Origin: JANSWP01 sp041941305
Lineage (GTDB): Bacteria > Bacteroidota > Bacteroidia > Chitinophagales > Saprospiraceae
Direction: 5' to 3'
Assembly: GCA_041941305.1 (NCBI GenBank)
Contig: JBGTQJ010000051.1
Location: 1-64,000, forward strand
DNA: 64,000 bases
Part shown: piece by piece, positions 58,401-64,000 of the stretch
How the letters are laid out: every line of letters begins with the position of its first letter
Numbering within the stretch: the stretch's first letter is position 1
Position numbers and translations under genes: made by a program
The notes under the pieces: generated by a model
Databases searched by the model: none
What the model saw: the letters and a program-made list of their open reading frames with translations, nothing else
What the model was told of the DNA's origin: nothing

Positions 58401-59530
58401 TGACTTATTTGTGGTCAGATGGGTCTACCGAAGCAACCCTATTGGTTGATCAAGCAGGTACCTATTGGGTAGAATTGAATAACAATGGTTGTGTAAATAC
58501 AGACTCTGTTGCCATTGGATATTTTCCACCAGTGTCAGTTGCTATGGATGGTACAGATATATTGTGTGAAGGGGAATGCAATGGCACAACCAATGCTTTG
58601 CCTAGTGGAGGTTCAGGAACTGGTTTCAATTATGACTGGGACAATGGTTTATCAGGAGCTAACCTAACTGACTTGTGTGCCAATACCTATTTGGTCACAG
58701 TAACGGATGATGCCGGATGTACTGGCAATTCCTCAATTGTCATTCAGGAACCTCCTGCATTGGAAATGTCAATTACCACTCAAGATGTGGAATGCCCCTA
58801 CGAAAATGACGGAGCGATTGAAGTGACTGCTGTCGGGGGTGGTGTCCCAAGCTATTTATACGCATTTGATGACAACCCGTTTACAGATATTAATGGCATT
58901 GCCAATTTGCCTGGAGGAGATTTTCTCGTGCAAGTCATGGATGCCAATGGATGCATTCTTGAAGAAATCATTAATATTCATGAACCAGAAGGTTATGATA
59001 TTTATGCCGGCGATGATAAAGAGGTGCTTTTGGGAAATCCAACTCAATTGGATGCCATCATTTTGCCTTTTACCAATCAACAAGTCCAATGGTTGCCTCC
59101 AACCTTCCTGGATTGCCCCGAATGTCCGAATCCCAATGTGCTGGCAACCGAAACTACCCTGTATACCCTAACCGTTACTGATCCTGAAAGTGGCTGTTTC
59201 CTAGTAGACAGCGTACTGGTCCAGGTAAGACCCGTTTATGACGTCTTTATTCCAAATGCTTTTTCACCAAATGGAGACGGGAATAATGACAATTTTACCG
59301 TATATGCCGGTCCTTCAGTAACGACTATTCTTGACTTTAAGGTTTTTGATCGCTGGGGAGAAATGGTATTTGAAGGCCAAAATTTGGCACCCAATGATCC
59401 AAAATTGGGATGGGACGGCACCTTTGATGGAAGATCCTTAAACCCAAATGTTTTTACCTACTTCGCTAAAATTGCCTTCATTGATGGCGAAGAACAGATG
59501 TATGAAGGAGATGTGGTTTTAGTCAGGTGA
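55442..59530 (+). CDS. Large T9SS type B cargo protein with SBBP, PKD and SprB repeats
   Basis: The 1362-residue product has a signal peptide (about 1-24) and an N-terminal domain with PLFVENQHQWHENVRYRTG. Beta-propeller-type SBBP repeats follow (about 265-720: AGRSFGPGYPVTLGAF, YATYIGGAGEDLPHSI, VTGTAGGGNFPTH). Then come a PKD domain (AWQWDFDDGGQSN, near 765), three Ig-like segments with YWVEV-type strands and two SprB repeats. The last 95 residues (VFIPNAFSPNGDGNNDNFTVY, FKVFDRWGEMVFEG) form a type B sorting tail, the gliding motility-associated C-terminal type. Such tails normally need a PorP/SprF partner, which is not adjacent here. Confidence 0.92.
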   Translation: MKNVYKRSYWIYLLINFFIISVQAQPSIQKMQAHGHQHEAQPLFVENQHQWHENVRYRTGFGGSVNLFLEEKAFTYVLSHSEDLKQIHDLALIDRKKLKDLQIRQHAYKVYFVGAKKASLNGESQKTHYHNYFIGKDPAKWASEVPLYKGVHYHDLYSGIDLKAYSQDGHFKYDFIVHAGGDVADIQLKYEGVEDLSLTSGDLHIRTSFQSMFEKRPYAYQIIDGENIEVACEYVLEGNKLTFKFPNGYNVDYQLIIDPTVIASTLSGTSGFQNFGHSATYDNGGNMYTAGRSFGPGYPVTLGAFQTNYGGGSSDIVVSKYNPQGSNLLYATYIGGAGEDLPHSIITDFNQQLYIYGSSTSFDYPTTPNAIQSNQEGNADIIVTVLNADGTGLVGSSYFGGDEDDGLNNSSLNSNYGDNYRGEIILDAQNNIYVVSSTNSDNFPVTGGAFDQTFNPIATGFFVEAQDAVVFKTNSDLSLLYWATYLGEDDPDIGNGIRVDDSGNVYVTGTAGGGNFPTHLSSVKPTWPGGAENAYVTKLSPDGSAVLSSTFWGSDNDEHSYFMDLDDDGNVHIYGQSSGGQMPVTPGAYANPNSRQFITAFTEDLSQVVYSTVVGTGSSFLVDFVPVAFMVDKCDGIYFSGYEASGGLPLTNDALANAPGTFYLGVLEPLATGLSYGTYYGNADHVDGGTSRFDKGGVVYQGVCSCVFTGLLNTTSNAWATGQSTDCDVGAFKIDFDIETVTAQGTANPATSGCVPFDVQFTYTGQDAVAWQWDFDDGGQSNDMDPFHTYTEAGTYKVTLIATNPDACNPIDTFYLTVDVLDGSTNLIDTAMCDNEPIFLDATTQNATYLWQDGYTGATYTVSNPGVYWVEVDIGTCTRIDSFNIVPLSSLDIDLGADTSICDVSNILLDGLDPGGVSYLWSNGSSLPTTNISTSGNYWLEIVDTIGCRSRDSIFIDFGITPQPDLGVDTTLCDGDNTTLSTSDVNVTYLWSDGSTEATLLVDQAGTYWVELNNNGCVNTDSVAIGYFPPVSVAMDGTDILCEGECNGTTNALPSGGSGTGFNYDWDNGLSGANLTDLCANTYLVTVTDDAGCTGNSSIVIQEPPALEMSITTQDVECPYENDGAIEVTAVGGGVPSYLYAFDDNPFTDINGIANLPGGDFLVQVMDANGCILEEIINIHEPEGYDIYAGDDKEVLLGNPTQLDAIILPFTNQQVQWLPPTFLDCPECPNPNVLATETTLYTLTVTDPESGCFLVDSVLVQVRPVYDVFIPNAFSPNGDGNNDNFTVYAGPSVTTILDFKVFDRWGEMVFEGQNLAPNDPKLGWDGTFDGRSLNPNVFTYFAKIAFIDGEEQMYEGDVVLVR

Positions 59531-59535
59531 TTTTT

Positions 59536-59620
59536 TAATGAAAATAAAAATGACAATGAAAATTAAAATGTGTAAAAGGTAATTTTCATTTTCATTTCAA
59601 TTTTCATTTCAATTTTCATT
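59536..59620. repeat. AATGAAAAT / ATTTTCATTTCAA short-unit repeat
   Basis: Units of AATGAAAATAAAAATGACAATGAAAATT are followed by complementary TTTTCATTTTCATTTCAATTTTCATTTC units, so the whole 85 bases can form an imperfect hairpin directly after the large cargo gene. The vocabulary overlaps with 52263-52333. Confidence 0.8.
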
Positions 59621-59659
59621 TTTCTCCCATGGCTGTGCGTTGTCTTTCCCTCAATTAGT

Positions 59660-59712
59660 CCTAACTATGATAAATGCCACTTAGGAAGCGTCATGGTTAG
59701 GGCTTTTTGTTT
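59660..59712 (+). terminator. Terminator-like hairpin upstream of mgsA
   Basis: CCTAACTATGA (59660-59670) pairs with TCATGGTTAGG (59691-59701), with one G-T pair, followed by GCTTTTTGTTTTATTT. It ends 35 bases before the mgsA start and may be an attenuator or the terminator of the upstream gene. Confidence 0.7.
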
Positions 59713-59746
59713 TATTTGCAGTCTGTTTACTAAATAAACGTTGTTT

Positions 59747-60115
59747 ATGAGAATTGCACTTATCGCTCATGATGGCAAAAAACCAGAAATGGTCACCTTT
59801 GCCATGCAAAATAAGGACAAGCTTGTCCACGCCAAAATCTATGCAACTGGAACTACGGGTGAGCATATTCAAAACTCGACCCAACTTAAAGTAGAGCGAT
59901 TGTTATCGGGGCCTCAAGGCGGAGATGCCCAAATCGCATCTTTAGTAGCTACCCAAAGACTGGACATGGTTTTCTTTTTTCGAAATCCATTAGATAAACA
60001 TCCTCACGAACCAGATGTACAAATGTTGATGCGTCTATGTGATGTACACAATGTCCCACTGGCTACAAATTTGGCAGCTGCCAATTTGATGATGAAAGGT
60101 TTTTTGAAAGGTTAA
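59747..60115 (+). CDS. mgsA: Methylglyoxal synthase
   Basis: MgsA converts dihydroxyacetone phosphate to methylglyoxal and phosphate, a bypass of lower glycolysis. The ATG at 59747 gives 122 residues beginning MRIALIAHDGKKPEMV, the conserved HDxKK start. Further signatures are YATGTTGEHI (phosphate binding), SGPQGGDAQI with the catalytic Asp, and FFRNPLDKHPHEPDV with the second Asp and His. The length is slightly short but complete. It probably has its own control by the hairpin upstream. Family assignment is firm. Confidence 0.95.
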   Translation: MRIALIAHDGKKPEMVTFAMQNKDKLVHAKIYATGTTGEHIQNSTQLKVERLLSGPQGGDAQIASLVATQRLDMVFFFRNPLDKHPHEPDVQMLMRLCDVHNVPLATNLAAANLMMKGFLKG

Positions 60116-60727
60116 TAACCTATATCATCCCATCTGTTAAAACGAAGTGCGCGAAGTAAATTAACTACATAACCCTTCGCAATTGAAGGATCTACAAGTA
60201 CACCAGAAATCCCATATCTAGTCGTTTCATTCACCCTATACTAAAAGGCGATGAGTTCGAGGCTTTCAAATGTAAAGCTTCCAGCTCTAAGGATTTAACC
60301 AATCATTCATAACAAATATGGTTTTTGGTCACCTCAGATGTCCAATTATTTGCATAGAAAAGCCTGACGGACGAGCTTTGGGCTGTTGTACTGATTTTGA
60401 TTAAAAGATCTCCAATGTTCTACTATCTCAATATTTTAATGGTTACAAACACGGCATTGCCACATTTAGAATAAATAGATGAAAAGTGGACATCATACTG
60501 TGATTTACAGCCCTCATTTTTTTAATGAAAATAATTCATCTCAATTTTTGAAAAAGAACCGCAACGAAATTGAACTGTTTCTGTCATTAGTATGTATTGG
60601 GGGTAGAAGCAAGAAGCACCCAGTTTACAGTATGCAATATCCAGAGACCAGCACCCAGCACCCAGCAAACCAGGAACAACCACCCAGAAAACCAGCAACT
60701 AGATCACCAGACTAAACTCAAAAAAGT
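60116..60727. other. 612-base intergenic region before the DUF5916 gene
   Basis: No convincing gene lies here. The 78-codon frame at 60479-60715 is largely repeat-encoded. The distal third is the CCAGCACCCAG repeat described separately; the proximal part is ordinary AT-rich spacer without obvious structure. Confidence 0.4.
60610..60710. repeat. CCAGCACCCAG short-unit repeat (inverse of the CTGGGT family)
   Basis: Imperfect units of CACCCAGTTTACAGTATGCAATATCCAGAGACCAG and CAGCACCCAGCACCCAGCAAACCAGGAA run up to 17 bases before the DUF5916 start. Read in reverse they match 11322-11390 and 45929-45968. Confidence 0.7.
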
Positions 60728-63382
60728 ATGAAGCGAGCCCGACTACTACTCTCATGTATTGCCTTATTATTTTTTCAAACCCTTTTTGCTCAGGAAAAAC
60801 CACCCTATCCAACTCGGAAATATTTCACACAAAGAATAGCAGAAAAACCGCCGGTAATTGATGCTGTTTTTGATGAAGAATGTTGGGATCAGGTGGAATG
60901 GGGGCAGGATTATACCCAATCTGACCCCTACGAAGGCATCGACCCCTCTCAGGAAACCGCCTTCAAGATCTTGTATGATGACAAAAACCTGTACATCGCT
61001 TATCAATGCTTTGATACAGAGCCGGAAAAAATAGAGAACCGAATGTCACGCCGGGATAATTTTCCAGGTGATTGGGTCGAAATCAATATTGATAGCTATC
61101 ATGACTTGCGTACCGCTTTTTCATTTACCATTTCAGTTTCTGGTGTCAAGGGAGATGAGTTTATTTCCAATGACGGAAGAAATTGGGATACCAACTGGAA
61201 TCCAATTTGGTATGCAAAGACCAGAATAGATGAAACTGGTTGGAAAGCAGAAGTCAAAATTCCACTAAGCCAATTGAGGTTTGCGAACAAAGAGGAACAT
61301 GTTTGGGGAATCCAATCCACACGAAGATTTTTCAGGGCGGAAGAACGATCTCTATGGCAGCCTGTTCGGCAAAATGATCCTTCCTGGGTAGGGAGGTTTG
61401 GCGAACTGCACGGCATCAAGGGCATCAAACCCCAAACACAGATTGAATTACAACCATATCTCCTCGCTCAGGCAGAATCATTTGAAAAAGAAGAAGGCAA
61501 TCCTTTTGCTACTGGATCAGATACCAAACTTTCGGGCGGATTGGACGGAAAAATTGGGGTGACCAGTGACCTGACTTTGGATTTTACCATCAATCCGGAC
61601 TTTGGGCAGGTAGAAGCAGATCCTTCTCGTTTGACGCTGGATGGATTTAGAATCTTCTTTGAAGAAAGGAGACCGTTTTTTATTGAAAACCGAAATATTT
61701 TTAATTATCGATTGACGGGATCTCAGACCGATGCTGATTTTGATGGCGATTTGTTGTTTTATTCAAGGAGGATTGGAGGAGCGCCACATCATTATGCAGC
61801 AGGAGATTCCGACAATGGTATCTATACCACTCAACCTGACAATACGACCATTCTCGGTGCTGCCAAATTTAGTGGCAAGACACAAAAAGGATTGTCTATC
61901 GGAATTTTGGAAAGCATCACCCAAAGAGAAATGGCAGATATTGACAATAATGGAGAAAGCAGTGAGCAGGTGGTGGAACCTCTCACCAACTATTTTGTGG
62001 GTAGAATTCAACAGGATTTTGATGAGGGCAATACGGTTGTTGGCGGCGTGTTTACAGCCGTCAATCGCAAAATCGATGACCCTTCTTTGGAATTTTTGCA
62101 TAAATCTGCTTACTCAGGTGGACTAGACATTTTGCATCGTTGGAAAGAACGTTCCTGGTATGTTGGTGGCAATTTCTTTTTTAGCAATGTTGCGGGAACG
62201 ACTGAAGCTATTACAAACACCCAGGAATCTTTTGAGCATTTCTTTCAACGACCAGATGCAGATCATTTGGAAGTGGATACTACGGCTACTTCACTTTTTG
62301 GACATGGAGGTAATGTTAGAATTGGGAAAAACGGAGGCAGGTGGGGCTTTGAAACCGGAGTGACCTGGCGTTCTCCTGAATTGGAATTGAATGATATCGG
62401 ATTTTTAAGAAACACAGACGAAATCAACCATTGGACCTGGGCGGGATATCGCTGGCTCAAACCCTTTTCCATTTTTAGAACCATTCGCCTAAACTACAAT
62501 CATTGGTCCCGGTGGGATTATGGTGGGAATAACATCTATCGTGCCTTTAATACAAACGCCCACTTTAGGTTTAAGGATTTTTCAGGGATGGGCACAGGTT
62601 TCTTTTATGATAATCTGGAGATCTCCAACAATTGGCTCCGCGGTGGGCCTTCTTATCAAAAACCAAATGGAGTAGCAACCTTCTTCTATGGTTTCACAAA
62701 TGAAAATGCGAAGGTGGTGCTCAATTGGAATTCCTTTTTTGCATGGGGATTTGAGAAGTCCGTCAAAATTATGAATTACACTTTGGGGATGAGTGTCCAA
62801 CCCTCCAATGCACTGCGCATTACCATTCGACCATCTTACAATATTTTCAAAAGAGTTGATCAATATGTAACACAGACGGAATTAGCGAACGAGACGAGAT
62901 ATGTTTTGGGTGAAGTGGATCAGCGGACTTTTAGTACGACCATTCGCTTGAATTACAACATTACCCCAGATTTGACCATTCAATACTATGGACAACCCTT
63001 CATTTCAAGAGGGCGATATAAGAATTTTAGATACATCACAGATTCCAGAGCCAGTGAATATTATGATCGTCATGCCTTGTATACTGATGATCAAATCACT
63101 TATGACGAAATAGCGGAACTATACTCCGTAGATGAAAATCGAGATAAGGCTCCCGATTTTACGTTTGGAGATCCTGATTTCAGCTTTATTCAGTTTCGGT
63201 CCAACCTGGTGGCTCGGTGGGAATACATTCCAGGCTCAGAGATCTTCCTGGTATGGTCCCAAAGTACCAATGCATTTGAGGATCCAAGTTTAAATTTGCT
63301 ACCTAGCCTTTTTGACAATTTATTCGATAACAAACCCCACAATATCTTTTTGTTGAAAGTGACCTACAGATGGTTGAAATAA
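60728..63382 (+). CDS. DUF5916 outer-membrane protein with N-terminal CBM9-like domain
   Basis: The 884-residue product has a signal peptide (1-21). An N-terminal carbohydrate-binding-like (CBM9-type) domain spans about residues 35-220: PPVIDAVFDEECWDQ, FKILYDDKNLYIAYQCFD, GDWVEINIDSYHD and GWKAEVKIPLSQLRF. The remainder is a beta-barrel-like region starting LTLDFTINPDFGQVEADPSRLTL and FFEERRPFFIENRNIF, which is the signature of DUF5916 proteins. The C-terminus ends in LLKVTYRWLK, typical of barrels. Function unknown; a role in binding or import of an external polymer is plausible. Confidence 0.9.
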   Translation: MKRARLLLSCIALLFFQTLFAQEKPPYPTRKYFTQRIAEKPPVIDAVFDEECWDQVEWGQDYTQSDPYEGIDPSQETAFKILYDDKNLYIAYQCFDTEPEKIENRMSRRDNFPGDWVEINIDSYHDLRTAFSFTISVSGVKGDEFISNDGRNWDTNWNPIWYAKTRIDETGWKAEVKIPLSQLRFANKEEHVWGIQSTRRFFRAEERSLWQPVRQNDPSWVGRFGELHGIKGIKPQTQIELQPYLLAQAESFEKEEGNPFATGSDTKLSGGLDGKIGVTSDLTLDFTINPDFGQVEADPSRLTLDGFRIFFEERRPFFIENRNIFNYRLTGSQTDADFDGDLLFYSRRIGGAPHHYAAGDSDNGIYTTQPDNTTILGAAKFSGKTQKGLSIGILESITQREMADIDNNGESSEQVVEPLTNYFVGRIQQDFDEGNTVVGGVFTAVNRKIDDPSLEFLHKSAYSGGLDILHRWKERSWYVGGNFFFSNVAGTTEAITNTQESFEHFFQRPDADHLEVDTTATSLFGHGGNVRIGKNGGRWGFETGVTWRSPELELNDIGFLRNTDEINHWTWAGYRWLKPFSIFRTIRLNYNHWSRWDYGGNNIYRAFNTNAHFRFKDFSGMGTGFFYDNLEISNNWLRGGPSYQKPNGVATFFYGFTNENAKVVLNWNSFFAWGFEKSVKIMNYTLGMSVQPSNALRITIRPSYNIFKRVDQYVTQTELANETRYVLGEVDQRTFSTTIRLNYNITPDLTIQYYGQPFISRGRYKNFRYITDSRASEYYDRHALYTDDQITYDEIAELYSVDENRDKAPDFTFGDPDFSFIQFRSNLVARWEYIPGSEIFLVWSQSTNAFEDPSLNLLPSLFDNLFDNKPHNIFLLKVTYRWLK

Positions 63383-63402
63383 AAAAATGGAAAAAATAAA
63401 AA

Positions 63403-63431
63403 AACCCGAGGGATCTCCTCGGGTTGGAAAA
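63403..63431. terminator. Bidirectional terminator between convergent genes
   Basis: AACCCGAGG (63403-63411) and CCTCGGGTT (63417-63425) form a perfect 9-bp stem with a 5-base loop, flanked by A-rich tracts on both sides. It ends the DUF5916 transcript; the minus-strand T tract (from AAAAAAA upstream) could also stop mqnD transcription. Confidence 0.85.
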
Positions 63432-63511
63432 AAACGAATCTTACAATTCTTTAACCAAAACTTACACATTAAAGGTTTTGGCAATAAGTATGCCAGAAAT
63501 TACGATTTTTT

Positions 63512-64000
63512 TTAATTTAAAAATATTTCTCCTGTGTAATTAGGTATAATTTCTTTCTCCTGTGCCGTGTCGAAAAGCTTATGTATTGCGGCTTTTCCAG
63601 TTTTTTGCAAGTCTTTTGTAAAATCGTTTACATATAATTTAATATGGTTATACATGATATGCTCTTCCATTTCCTGGGCATGAGCTTTGACAAATGCTCG
63701 CGTTTTTTCAGGGTTTTCCATCGCAAATGCTACACTTCTTTTCATTATCCGATTTACTTTTTGTTGAATGTCAGGTGGTAAATTTCTTTTTACGACAATA
63801 CCACCTAGCGGAATAGGCAATTGAGTGCTGCCCTCCCAATACGCTCCCAGATCCATGATTTTTCGCAAACCTCTTTCGTGATAGGTAAAACGATTTTCGT
63901 GAATAATCAATCCTGCATCCATGGTCCCATCCAAAACGGCCTTTTCAATGTCAGAGAATAACATTTCGGTTTTGTTTTGGGCATTTGGAAAAGCAAGACT
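63512..64000 (-). CDS. mqnD: 1,4-dihydroxy-6-naphthoate synthase MqnD, C-terminal part
   Basis: MqnD acts in the futalosine route to menaquinone, turning cyclic dehypoxanthinylfutalosine into 1,4-dihydroxy-6-naphthoate. The frame remains open to the window edge, adding 12 residues (SLAFPNAQNKTE) before the first internal Met, so the true start is beyond base 64000. Visible signatures are DAGLIIHENRFTYHERGLRKI, LGAYWEGSTQLPIPLGGIVVKRNL and the C-terminal helical region, as in periplasmic-binding-like MqnD. It implies that the organism makes menaquinone by the futalosine pathway. Confidence 0.9.
   Translation of the reverse strand, partial: SLAFPNAQNKTEMLFSDIEKAVLDGTMDAGLIIHENRFTYHERGLRKIMDLGAYWEGSTQLPIPLGGIVVKRNLPPDIQQKVNRIMKRSVAFAMENPEKTRAFVKAHAQEMEEHIMYNHIKLYVNDFTKDLQKTGKAAIHKLFDTAQEKEIIPNYTGEIFLN

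Noticed and set aside
60479..60715. 78-codon plus-strand frame ahead of the DUF5916 gene
   Set aside because: Its second half is translated CCAGCACCCAG repeat; no family resemblance.

Overview
The window looks like a chromosomal segment of a moderately AT-rich Bacteroidota, most likely Saprospiria-like. The evidence is a type IX secretion (T9SS) gene set: type A and type B C-terminal sorting tails, a PorP/SprF membrane partner, SprB and PKD repeat proteins. It also has a DUF5916 protein, PadR/FtsX pairs with a permease prefix domain, TAnnTTTG-like promoter boxes, a carotenoid cluster and futalosine-pathway mqnD. I saw no rRNA, tRNA, CRISPR array, transposase or phage gene. The species is not identifiable from the sequence alone.

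Layout. 0-5.5 kb: the 3' end of a T9SS cargo gene, a PorP/SprF gene, grpE-dnaJ and a FucP-type sugar transporter. 5.5-11.3 kb: a light-response block on the minus strand, with a MerR-type regulator carrying a cobalamin domain and the light-sensor residues of CarH, then crtI, crtB, photolyase and crtZ. 11.4-19.5 kb: a TlpA-like thiol protein, a small secreted protein, a 1331-residue secreted subtilase and an alpha/beta hydrolase. 19.5-29.1 kb: a barrel-like protein, fumarylacetoacetase, a lipoprotein methyltransferase, two damaged genes, two ExbD genes, a secreted esterase, gpsA and a DUF3667-like protein. 29.3-35.0 kb: a TPR histidine kinase facing a three-gene envelope cassette of unknown function. 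35.1-44.8 kb: a ten-repeat SprB-type protein, an NHL-repeat protein, an ATPase remnant and a PadR/FtsX module. 44.9-52.1 kb: two glycosyltransferases and three tandem paralogous outer-membrane barrels. 52.5-64 kb: a DoxX protein, a two-component pair, a 1362-residue type B cargo protein, mgsA, a DUF5916 protein and the 3' part of mqnD.

How the genes work together. The clearest unit is light/oxidative protection: an adenosylcobalamin photoreceptor-type repressor probably controls carotenoid synthesis and photolyase through TTGTTTAA-type sites. The secreted proteins with sorting tails depend on T9SS components encoded outside the window. gpsA and mgsA both act on triose phosphates but are not linked.

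The most unusual layer is non-coding. At least a dozen intergenic spacers hold short-unit repeats, each locus with its own unit, and many can fold into long hairpins. There are several MITE-like or cruciform elements. Two neighbouring glycosyltransferase genes carry GC-rich insertions that stay in frame and encode a similar peptide. A roughly 100-bp leader is shared by two unrelated genes, crtB and gpsA. The best candidate for an undescribed protein system is the three-gene cassette at 31.5-35.0 kb.
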